From positions 1 through 47,256 of IMG/VR virus record IMGVR_UViG_3300020470_000025: a DNA stretch of 47,256 nt; one strand, 5' to 3'. A program made the position numbers and the translations under genes. Source of the DNA: a virus. Under the pieces are notes generated by a model that was not told the origin of the DNA, ran no database searches, and saw nothing but the letters and a program-made list of their open reading frames with translations. This document shows, in pieces, positions 15,239 to 22,659 of the stretch; within the stretch, counting starts at the first letter, position 1, and every line of letters starts with the position of its first letter.

Positions 15239-15758
15239 TGCAACTCATATACATTGCCTAGCTTTACACTGGCAAGAAGATGATTTCAGTGAAGAATTTA
15301 ATGATGAACCTTATGGGGATGGTACCTTCGATATCAAGGAGGAAGCGCCCATGGGTGGTAACTATGCCATCCACACAGGGTTACAATGGCTCGAGTGTGC
15401 GGACTTTCTTGTCGGTCACAATATTATCGGCTATGATATACCTGTTATTAAAAAGCTCTATTCTTGGTTTAATCCTAGGGGTACTATTGTTGACACTCTT
15501 CTGCTATCTAGGTTATATCATCCTAATTTATTCGATATAGATAAAAACCATAACTGGAAAGGTATGCCATTACAATTATATGGCAGCCATTCTCTTGAGG
15601 CATACGGGTATAGACTCGGAGAATATAAAGGAGACTACGGTAAGACTACCGATTGGAAAAACTGGTCTCAAGAGATGCAAGATTATTGCAAACAAGATGT
15701 AGTTATTACTACTAAATTATGCGACCACTTCCTCCCCTACCTGACTGGGTCAAGTTAG
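15159..15758 (+). CDS. DNA polymerase 3'-5' exonuclease domain as a separate gene
   Basis: Proofreading half of a T7-type family A polymerase. Exo I is IVFDLETNGLL, Exo II is LVGHNIIGYDIP and Exo III is YCKQDVVIT; FGSHALEAWGYRLGE of T7 is matched by YGSHSLEAYGYRLGE, so the line to T7 gp5 is clear. The start is GTG at 15159 (AGAGG nine bases upstream) or GTG at 15192, which would give a T7-like short N-terminus. The gene stops at 15758, 40 bases into the polymerase gene, which is in the -1 frame. I see no classical slippery heptamer in the overlap. Confidence 0.9.
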   Translation: MPNLSIKPTNGVGAIVFDLETNGLLANATHIHCLALHWQEDDFSEEFNDEPYGDGTFDIKEEAPMGGNYAIHTGLQWLECADFLVGHNIIGYDIPVIKKLYSWFNPRGTIVDTLLLSRLYHPNLFDIDKNHNWKGMPLQLYGSHSLEAYGYRLGEYKGDYGKTTDWKNWSQEMQDYCKQDVVITTKLCDHFLPYLTGSS

Positions 15759-17044
15759 AACATCAGGTAGCTGAAATACTTACACAACAAGAAATCCATG
15801 GATGGCGATTTGATGAACAAGCTGCACGGGAACTTGAATCAGCTCTCCGAAGAGAGTATGAGGATACTTCTAAACTATTACGAGAACGCCACGCTTACGT
15901 TAGAGGATCGGAATTTTGTCCTAAACGATCTAATAAACGAACAGGATATAATAAAGGAACTGGAATAACTAAACATATTGAGTGGGATTATAACAATATC
16001 CATTATTCAGTAGATGTTCAAGAATGTTCTTTTACCAAACTTAAGGACTTAAACCCCACCTCACGTGACCATATAGCATGGATTCTACAAACACACTATG
16101 GTTGGACGCCCTCATCAATGACCTTGACAGGGAAACCAGTCATAGACGAAACAGTTCTGAAAGATATTGGGACGGATATTGCTCTTCAATTTCTGACACT
16201 ACTGGATCTGACGAAAAAGTTAGGGATGATATCCGAAGGCGTGAACGCATGGCAGAAGCTTGTTACGAGATCTAGGATACATCACCATTGTTCAGTAGCA
16301 ACATCTACATTTAGATGTGCTCATAGAAAACCAAATTTAGCACAAGTTCCAAGTGATGAAAGATTCAGAAAACTATTTATTGCAAAACCTGGCAGCGTTC
16401 TGGTGGGTGCCGACCTTAGCGGTATTGAGCTCAGGATGCTTGCCCACTATCTCGCCAGATATGATCAAGGACGCTATTCCAAAATCCTCCTTACCGGAGA
16501 CATCCATCAAACCAATGCAGATCGGATTGGAATCACCAGAAGCCAAGTCAAAACAGTCACCTACGCCTTCCTCTACGGGGCTGGGGATACCAAAATAGGG
16601 CATAGTTATGATAAACAATTACCCGATGATCGAGCGAACCAGAAGGGCAGAGAGATTAGGAAAGCTTATATCGATGCCATTCCGGGTCTTAAAGAGTTGT
16701 TGGAGGCAGTACACAAAGCTAGTGAGAGGGGTTTTCTCTACGGACTCGACAATCGTCATATCATCGTTGACTCGAGGCATAAGTCCCTCAATTACTTACT
16801 CCAAGGATCAGCGGCGACAATTGCCAAAAGATGGATGGTTTTAGCTAATGAAAATCTTACTGAAAATGCTAGACAAGTTGCATTCATTCATGATGAATTA
16901 CAATTTGAATGTTCACAGTCAACAAAAGAAGATTTAAAATCTCTTCTCGAACTCACTGCTACACAGGCAGGTGAGTACTATAACATGAGATGTCCAGTCG
17001 CTGCTGAAGCAAAGAGCGGATCCACCTGGGCTGATGTACACTAA
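15719..17044 (+). CDS. DNA polymerase, polymerase domain as a separate gene (T7 gp5 C-terminal part)
   Basis: Replicative family A polymerase. Motif A is VGADLSGIELRMLAHY (Asp232, T7 Asp475). The O helix is KTVTYAFLYGAG (Lys278 and Tyr282, T7 Lys522 and Tyr526). Motif C is IHDE (Asp392, T7 Asp654). TFRCAHRKPNLAQVP matches the T7 RATHAFPNLAQIP site. The segment before NPTSRDHIA, which in T7 holds the thioredoxin-binding insertion, looks shorter, so processivity may not use thioredoxin the same way. The N-terminus begins where T7 leaves its exonuclease domain. Together with the preceding gene it makes one complete polymerase of about 640 residues. Confidence 0.93.
   Translation: MRPLPPLPDWVKLEHQVAEILTQQEIHGWRFDEQAARELESALRREYEDTSKLLRERHAYVRGSEFCPKRSNKRTGYNKGTGITKHIEWDYNNIHYSVDVQECSFTKLKDLNPTSRDHIAWILQTHYGWTPSSMTLTGKPVIDETVLKDIGTDIALQFLTLLDLTKKLGMISEGVNAWQKLVTRSRIHHHCSVATSTFRCAHRKPNLAQVPSDERFRKLFIAKPGSVLVGADLSGIELRMLAHYLARYDQGRYSKILLTGDIHQTNADRIGITRSQVKTVTYAFLYGAGDTKIGHSYDKQLPDDRANQKGREIRKAYIDAIPGLKELLEAVHKASERGFLYGLDNRHIIVDSRHKSLNYLLQGSAATIAKRWMVLANENLTENARQVAFIHDELQFECSQSTKEDLKSLLELTATQAGEYYNMRCPVAAEAKSGSTWADVH
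16912..16920 (+). repeat. TTCACAGTC element, copy 6
   Basis: Inside the DNA polymerase gene, read as Cys-Ser-Gln-Ser-Thr-Lys. Shares a 17-mer with copy 5 in a different reading frame. Confidence 0.65.
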
Positions 17045-17046
17045 CT

Positions 17047-17814
17047 ATGGAATTATTAATAGATGCAGACTACATTGTATACAAGTCTTGCGCCGCTGCA
17101 GAAACTGAGATTGATTGGGGCGATGATGTTATCCTTGTCACTAGCAATTTCAGTGACGCTATGGGTGCCACAAAACGTGAATTATCCAAACTTGAGAACG
17201 AATTTGGGGCATTCACTACTGTAAAACTATTCTTTTCTGACTCTGAGAATTTTCGGAAAAAAATCTTACCGGAATACAAGGGACACCGTAATCGCAAGAA
17301 ACCTTGTGGATACAAACGTGTTATAAGAGAGTTAAAGAATGAGTACGAAGTTATTGTCATGCCTACCCTTGAAGCTGACGATGCTATGGGCATTTATGCC
17401 ACAAAAAACAAAGGTAACATAATCATATCACCTGATAAAGATATGAAACAAATTCCAGGTAAGCTTTACAATTTAGATGAAACTTTCACGATCACGGAAG
17501 ATGCTGGGAAAAGATGGCATCTTACTCAGACATTGGCGGGAGATCAAACTGATGGTTATGGTGGCGTTCCTGGAATTGGTGTTAAAAGAGCTGAAACACT
17601 ATTTAAAAAACAAGGATACTCATGGAATACCGTGGTAGAAGCTTTCAAAGAGAAAGATCTAACCGAAGAGTATGCTTTAGTCAATGCTCGCCTAGCCCGT
17701 ATACTAACTGTAGATGATTATGACTTCACAAAGAAAAAGCCCATACCGTGGACTCCCGAAGCCGATTATCGAGTTAACGATGGAGCAGGATCTAAAACTG
17801 AGACAGATAAGTGA
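17047..17814 (+). CDS. 5'-3' exonuclease (T7 gp6-like, FEN family)
   Basis: Removes RNA primers and degrades host DNA during infection. A 255-residue protein (T7 gp6 about 300) with FEN/5'-nuclease acidic motifs: LLIDADYIVYK at the start, TLEADDAMGIYA (about 112-123), SPDKDMKQI (about 132-140) and a helix-three-turn-helix LAGDQTDGYGGVPGIG (about 167-183). It follows the polymerase by two bases, as in T7 order 5-6. Confidence 0.93.
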   Translation: MELLIDADYIVYKSCAAAETEIDWGDDVILVTSNFSDAMGATKRELSKLENEFGAFTTVKLFFSDSENFRKKILPEYKGHRNRKKPCGYKRVIRELKNEYEVIVMPTLEADDAMGIYATKNKGNIIISPDKDMKQIPGKLYNLDETFTITEDAGKRWHLTQTLAGDQTDGYGGVPGIGVKRAETLFKKQGYSWNTVVEAFKEKDLTEEYALVNARLARILTVDDYDFTKKKPIPWTPEADYRVNDGAGSKTETDK

Positions 17815-18016
17815 TAGACTTAACAGTGGTGAGGTAGATGTCAAAGATATTATCACTATCTTTCTAGCCTTACAAAAACAGAATTTTGTTCTTGCAAATT
17901 CTATGATTAACTTAGTAAAAAATTGGCCAAATGAAAACCACCTTTCTATCCCAGCAAGCGAAAGAGTTTCGCATGAAATACAACTTGGGAAGTTCCACGG
18001 CTTTACGAACTCGTAA
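17780..18016 (+). CDS. 78-residue hypothetical protein
   Basis: ATG at 17780 within the end of the exonuclease gene (different frame). Helical, starting MEQDLKLRQISDRL, with VDVKDIITIFLALQKQNF in the middle. Overlaps the MazG-like gene by 86 bases. An upstream ATG at 17714 would deepen the first overlap and is less likely. Function unknown. Confidence 0.65.
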   Translation: MEQDLKLRQISDRLNSGEVDVKDIITIFLALQKQNFVLANSMINLVKNWPNENHLSIPASERVSHEIQLGKFHGFTNS

Positions 18017-18311
18017 GTATCAGAAAGACCTGATTGTTGAGGAGTTCAAAGAGTTTTTGGAAGCTGAAGGTTTCCTATTTATGCATGGTAGGAACCATCA
18101 AGAACATGCATTAAAAGAACTAGCTGATCTTGTTTATGTCTGCTACCAATATGCACAAAACATGGGTTGGTTCTTAGATGAAGCACTAGACCGTGTTCAT
18201 AAATCTAATATGTCCAAACTCGATGAGGACGGTAAACCAATATATCGAGAAGATGGGAAGGTCTTAAAAGGACCAAATTATCAACCACCAGATCTATCTG
18301 ACTTATTTTGA
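17931..18311 (+). CDS. MazG-like nucleotide pyrophosphohydrolase
   Basis: A 126-residue all-alpha NTP-PPase-type protein. The Mg-binding motifs are visible as EEFKEF (EExxE, about residues 37-41) and KELADLVYV (ExxD, about 63-66). Such enzymes hydrolyse (d)NTPs to monophosphates; in cyanophages they are linked to nucleotide recycling, and an effect on host ppGpp was proposed for related genes. The position immediately before the ribonucleotide reductase supports a role in nucleotide supply. Confidence 0.82.
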   Translation: MKTTFLSQQAKEFRMKYNLGSSTALRTRKYQKDLIVEEFKEFLEAEGFLFMHGRNHQEHALKELADLVYVCYQYAQNMGWFLDEALDRVHKSNMSKLDEDGKPIYREDGKVLKGPNYQPPDLSDLF

Positions 18312-18312
18312 A

Positions 18313-19692
18313 ATGACTGCAAGTTTAATATCTCGCACAGGGCGGGTCCAGAATTGGCTGGATAATCCTGAATCAAGACTCCCAGTTTCATGCACTGTCT
18401 TTGTCGTAGAGGATTCTATGGAGGGAAAAGATGGTATCGAAGCAAGCTGGCGCTACGTCAGCCATGGACTCAGATTTGGAGCGGGAGTTGCGGTCCATCT
18501 ATCGAAGCTCCGTCCCAAAGGAGCAGAAAACGGCAAGGGTCTTACAGCTTCTGGCCCTGTATCATTCGCAAAAATCTACTCATCCCTAAATGAAACACTT
18601 AGAAGGGGAGGGGTCTATAAAAATGGTGCTGTTGTTATCCACCTTGACCTTGACCATACCGACATTATTGATTTTCTTGAAACCCCAAGGGCTGAACTCC
18701 CATGGGTCAAGAGGTGCGTCGATATTGATGCGGGAAAATGGAACAACAGTGATAATAAAACAAAGGAAGCCTTACTCTACGGATTGAAGAGTGGAGATAT
18801 ATGGCTTAATAAAATAAAATACGACAACAACGGGGAAAGAATCTATGGTAACGTCTGTCTTGAAGTTTACTTGCCCTCACGCGGTACATGCTTGTTACAA
18901 CATGTCAATCTCGCAGCCTGTGGACCAGGCACCCTCAAGCAGGGTTTCGTTGATGGTATGTCCCAGCTGTGCGAGCTCCATAGCCGGACAGGTGTTGGAG
19001 CAACTGGAGAATACTTGCCGTCTGATATCGACCGACAAGTTGGGCTCGGCGTCCTCGGCCTCGCAAACTTCTTAAGGAGGCATCAAATCACCTATGATCA
19101 ATGGGGAAGAGCTTTAAGTTCGGTTAATAGCGGTGGTTCAATAGTAACAGCTGCTGAACACCTAGCTAAAATATTTAAAGAAGCTATTGATGCCGCTGCA
19201 GATATAGCTAGAGAAAATAATATGGTAAGAGCTTTTGCTATAGCTCCTACCGCATCCTGTTCTTATCGTAGCCAGGATAGCGATGGGTACACTGCTACCC
19301 CTGAAATAGCACCACCTATAGCTCGCTCTGTGGACCGTGATAGCGGTACCTTCGGAGTACAGCACTATGAATACGGCGACGTTGAAATCGCCTCAGAAGT
19401 TGGATGGGACGCATATAAGCGTGTAGCAGACCAAACGATGATAATGTTCAACAATACGGGACTTCTTCACGGATACTCATTTAACTCTTGGAGTGATGTT
19501 GTAGCCTACGATCGTGAATTCGTGGAAGAGTGGCTGCTATCACCGCAGACCTCCCTTTACTACTCCCTGCAAGTAATGGGCGACACACAAGATAAGACCG
19601 ATGCGTATGCAGCATTAGATCAGAGCGAAGTCGATGATTACTTACAGGATATTCTCGGAAACGAGCCTATAACCTGTGATTGTCAAGAATGA
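18313..19692 (+). CDS. nrdA: Ribonucleotide reductase large (alpha) subunit, compact cyanophage type
   Basis: Reduces ribonucleotides to deoxyribonucleotides for phage DNA. Active-site motifs: Cys27 (PVSC), N-V-C182-L-E184 (the NxCxE radical cysteine and glutamate) and a Cys in the GTCLLQHVNLAAC stretch. A phosphate-binding PTASCSYRS follows. Tyr416-Tyr417 (SLYY) is the radical-relay tyrosine pair of class I enzymes. A CxC pair (Cys455, Cys457) at the C-terminus is for thioredoxin or glutaredoxin. At 459 residues it lacks the ATP cone. The family was once annotated as class II; the tyrosine pair and the adjacent small subunit argue for class I. Confidence 0.9.
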   Translation: MTASLISRTGRVQNWLDNPESRLPVSCTVFVVEDSMEGKDGIEASWRYVSHGLRFGAGVAVHLSKLRPKGAENGKGLTASGPVSFAKIYSSLNETLRRGGVYKNGAVVIHLDLDHTDIIDFLETPRAELPWVKRCVDIDAGKWNNSDNKTKEALLYGLKSGDIWLNKIKYDNNGERIYGNVCLEVYLPSRGTCLLQHVNLAACGPGTLKQGFVDGMSQLCELHSRTGVGATGEYLPSDIDRQVGLGVLGLANFLRRHQITYDQWGRALSSVNSGGSIVTAAEHLAKIFKEAIDAAADIARENNMVRAFAIAPTASCSYRSQDSDGYTATPEIAPPIARSVDRDSGTFGVQHYEYGDVEIASEVGWDAYKRVADQTMIMFNNTGLLHGYSFNSWSDVVAYDREFVEEWLLSPQTSLYYSLQVMGDTQDKTDAYAALDQSEVDDYLQDILGNEPITCDCQE

Positions 19693-20420
19693 TGAGGAAA
19701 ACACCATACCAAAAATTAATGGACCGTAAGCGGAAGTGGTCCCCCGTAAAACCCACCGCCGGAGTATTTAAAGATGGATCAGAAGATGCTATTAGACGTG
19801 CATTGGCAATACGTCACATGGAGCTACCTGTTGGAGAATTCATCTCTGAAGCACTTGAGAAAGAGGTTCCCGATCACGCTCGGGAGCTTCTGCTCTCGAA
19901 TGTTAAAGATGAGGAGCGACACGATCTCGCATTGGGGTATATTGTAGATGCTTATGGTATCAAAGAAGATTCACAGTCAGAAGTGGAGGCAAAAAGAATA
20001 AGAGATGCATGGATGGCACACCCTGACCATACAATTACCAAGGCTCTCGTGGCTGAAAGAGCAATCTTCTTTGTTCTACTCCCTTTCTTTCGGTTTAATG
20101 GCTGTGCTGCTTTACGCACAGTTTCGGCAGACATATCTCGGGACGAACAGATCCACGTCGGATGTAATTCTCTTGTATGCCATGAGTTGGGGCTATCTCC
20201 TTCTTCTTCTTTGGATAAACTTAGGAAGGCCACCATTAACTGGGTACTAGAACCACTAGGTATAAATACTACCGATAAATATTTGGACAAAAAATTTTGG
20301 CTGGATGCTAGCGATCGCTTAATGTATGAGGGTAAAGCCCCAGAGTTTTCTGACACCAGAGCAGCCCGTATGCCAGCGTTCTTTGAGCATAGCAATGTCA
20401 ACTTACCCCAATACGCTTGA
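19689..20420 (+). CDS. nrdB: Ribonucleotide reductase small (beta, R2-like) subunit
   Basis: Ferritin-like dimetal protein that makes the radical for the alpha subunit. ATG at 19689 forms an ATGA overlap with the alpha stop. Metal ligands: an N-terminal Glu (about 50-57), E75-x2-H78 in DEERH, Glu123 in VAERAIFF, and E153-x2-H156 in RDEQIHVG. The residue four after the first His, where E. coli has radical Tyr122, is Leu82 here. The protein (243 residues) is shorter than usual R2 (about 320-375). It may use a non-tyrosyl metal oxidant; the subclass is undecided. Confidence 0.85.
   Translation: MMRKTPYQKLMDRKRKWSPVKPTAGVFKDGSEDAIRRALAIRHMELPVGEFISEALEKEVPDHARELLLSNVKDEERHDLALGYIVDAYGIKEDSQSEVEAKRIRDAWMAHPDHTITKALVAERAIFFVLLPFFRFNGCAALRTVSADISRDEQIHVGCNSLVCHELGLSPSSSLDKLRKATINWVLEPLGINTTDKYLDKKFWLDASDRLMYEGKAPEFSDTRAARMPAFFEHSNVNLPQYA
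19970..19978 (+). repeat. TTCACAGTC element, copy 7
   Basis: Inside the RNR small subunit, read as Asp-Ser-Gln-Ser. Shares ATTCACAGTCAGA with copy 3. It is the last copy; none was found in the structural region. Confidence 0.55.
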
Positions 20421-20580
20421 GCCTTTGCTCGGGCCAAACATACAATCTCTCCTCCTGGAAATGGAGGAGAAGTTTCCACCTATTAATCCACATCCTAAAG
20501 AAGAGCTAGCAAGTATTATGTATAAAGCAGGACAACGCTCAGTAATAGAGTGGTATACAGATAGGATAAACAATGACTGA
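20395..20580 (+). CDS. 61-residue hypothetical protein
   Basis: ATG at 20395 lies within the end of the R2 gene. The protein starts MSTYPNTLEPLLGPN, continues as an acidic helix (LLLEMEEKFPPIN) and ends with GQRSVIEWYTDRINND. It overlaps the next gene by eight bases. Function unknown; it joins the metabolism block to the head genes. Confidence 0.65.
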   Translation: MSTYPNTLEPLLGPNIQSLLLEMEEKFPPINPHPKEELASIMYKAGQRSVIEWYTDRINND

Positions 20581-20935
20581 TAAAGAGATGGAAGCATGGG
20601 CTAAGTCCCAAGCTGCTCCTCGATCTGCATTAGGTGAAGCAGCCATGCTAGGCTTATCAGCATTAGCAGTTAAAGGAGTACCCGCTTTAGTCTCATCTGA
20701 ATGGCTGAAAAGACCACTAACAGATGCAGCTTATAAGCAACTACAAACAACAGGTAAAGTAACACCCGCTTTTACTAATAAATGGCCAACAGGTTACCGA
20801 CCTCTGAAATCATTTACTTGGAATACACCAGGTGGATTACAGACCGGACCTACAAAGCCAGCAGCTGCAGCTCTAACAACTACAGCTGGTATATTAATCA
20901 ATCATTTCTTAAAGAAGAAGAAGAAACATGACTAG
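20573..20935 (+). CDS. 120-residue hypothetical protein
   Basis: Alanine-rich helical N-terminal half with a hydrophobic stretch (AAMLGLSALAVKGVPALV, residues about 23-40), a second short hydrophobic segment near the end and a KKKKK tail. Possibly membrane- or DNA-associated. Overlaps its neighbour by eight bases. Function unknown. Confidence 0.7.
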   Translation: MTDKEMEAWAKSQAAPRSALGEAAMLGLSALAVKGVPALVSSEWLKRPLTDAAYKQLQTTGKVTPAFTNKWPTGYRPLKSFTWNTPGGLQTGPTKPAAAALTTTAGILINHFLKKKKKHD

Positions 20936-22655
20936 TTCATACAAGATAGATAAATCAAATGTAGGTAAAGGCAGAGGTCAAAGAGTTACTCCTGGGAATC
21001 TTGCAGCTTATGGTACTAGTTATTATCCATCACATAACTTAGAGGCATGGCAACCTTACGCAAGTCTCAAGTCTCAACAGAAAACAGCTACTAGTGCAGC
21101 TATATCTGCTCTTAATAAAGTATCAGGTTTCCCTAGTAAAATAAAAAGTAGAGATCAATGGGATGATTTCCAAGCTGCAGTAGCTGCATCAAGGAAAGCT
21201 GAGTCATATGCAAATTCTTTTGACCAAAGATTAAGTGACTTATCTAATCAGTACACAAGAAATTGGGCATCTCAGCATGGTATAACCTATAATCCTAAAG
21301 GTTCTAATACTTGGGGATGGAAAGGTGGAGTAGATCCACAAGAAAGGGACACTAAATACTTTGAGGATATTGGTGAGAAAGCTTACCGTTCATCAGGTTA
21401 TGCTACCATGCCTTGGAGTTACCTAACTGAAGATCAGAAGTGGGGTTGGATACAACAAGGTGATCCGTCCTTACAAGATGCAGGTTGGAGGAATCCAAAC
21501 ATTCCTGACTTAGGAACTGGTGATACTTATACATCTAATTTAGGTAAAGGTGAACAGAGTTTCGATATAGCTATGGCAGATCCTCTACCTCATCCTAGTA
21601 AGGATACACCACAACGTCCTAATCCTAATGCACCACCATCTAGTCCTTATGAACCTGGTAAATCACCTATGCCATCAAGGGATAATAGGTTTATGGTGCA
21701 GAATAATGACATGAAGATAGCGCAAGCCTTCCCAGAAGATATGTCTACTAAAGACATGCTTCAAAATCTAATCAAGATATCAGAATCAGGTGACTTTGAT
21801 GCAGATGACTTTGATCAGAAGGCTATGCAGTGGATAAAAAGAAAAGAAACTGAAAAAGAAATGGACGAAACACCTAGCGTAAACTTACAAGACGTAATTA
21901 ATGAAGTTCAGCGTCAAGCTGTACCTGAGTACAGGAGAGATCAGACTTATCCAGCTGGTGGGCCAGGTGGTAATAATCTTTTTGGTCCTCAATCTAACTT
22001 AGGTGTACAGGATGGTGATAACCTTGCCTTTGGAGGTTTCTTTGGATTTAAGGAGCAGATAGAACCAGGACCAGCTACAACGAAAACCCAAGGTGGTGCA
22101 AGAGAGGCATACATGTCAATCTATGGATCAAGTGGTCAAAACAGGCAGAAGTTTATAGAGAAGTATAAGATTTCTCCTGAAGATTACCTGAACCTACCAC
22201 AAAAACAATCTAGTGGTACTACAACTAATAAAGATATGACTATTGCACAGGCACCAGGGGATGCTCGTATAAATAGAATTAGATCCTCTCCTTCAATACA
22301 AAAAGATCTTAGGGATGTATTTAATTCTAACCCTACCCGAGAAAATCAACAGAAGATACTAGATAAATATGGTATATTCTTTAGTCTACCAGAAGCTAAG
22401 ACAAGGCAATACAATACAGATATAGCATCATCTAGAAGGGCAATAGGTTCCTCACCTCTTAGAGCTCAGGGAGCAGCTACTGCAACATCTTTAGATAAAT
22501 TAAACATACCTACAGAAAGGAAGAACCAATTCAACAGACGTAATGTTGCTAAGACATGGTTCAATCCATTCACTGGTGGTGCTGGTAACATCGCAGGATC
22601 TCTAGGAAGAACTAATCGTGGTGTGACAAAATCTAAATTAGGTATAAACGTATAA
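20928..22655 (+). CDS. 575-residue hypothetical protein before the portal
   Basis: Polar, Gly/Asn/Gln/Pro-rich, low-complexity in parts, with no recognised domain. A phrase DM(K/T)IAQA occurs twice (about residues 262-268 and 438-444), and a proline-rich stretch (residues about 226-250) divides the molecule. Composition and location just before the portal suggest a virion-associated or assembly protein, but this is inference. The C-terminal part (about 480-575) is basic. Confidence 0.75.
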   Translation: MTSSYKIDKSNVGKGRGQRVTPGNLAAYGTSYYPSHNLEAWQPYASLKSQQKTATSAAISALNKVSGFPSKIKSRDQWDDFQAAVAASRKAESYANSFDQRLSDLSNQYTRNWASQHGITYNPKGSNTWGWKGGVDPQERDTKYFEDIGEKAYRSSGYATMPWSYLTEDQKWGWIQQGDPSLQDAGWRNPNIPDLGTGDTYTSNLGKGEQSFDIAMADPLPHPSKDTPQRPNPNAPPSSPYEPGKSPMPSRDNRFMVQNNDMKIAQAFPEDMSTKDMLQNLIKISESGDFDADDFDQKAMQWIKRKETEKEMDETPSVNLQDVINEVQRQAVPEYRRDQTYPAGGPGGNNLFGPQSNLGVQDGDNLAFGGFFGFKEQIEPGPATTKTQGGAREAYMSIYGSSGQNRQKFIEKYKISPEDYLNLPQKQSSGTTTNKDMTIAQAPGDARINRIRSSPSIQKDLRDVFNSNPTRENQQKILDKYGIFFSLPEAKTRQYNTDIASSRRAIGSSPLRAQGAATATSLDKLNIPTERKNQFNRRNVAKTWFNPFTGGAGNIAGSLGRTNRGVTKSKLGINV

Positions 22656-22659
22656 AACA

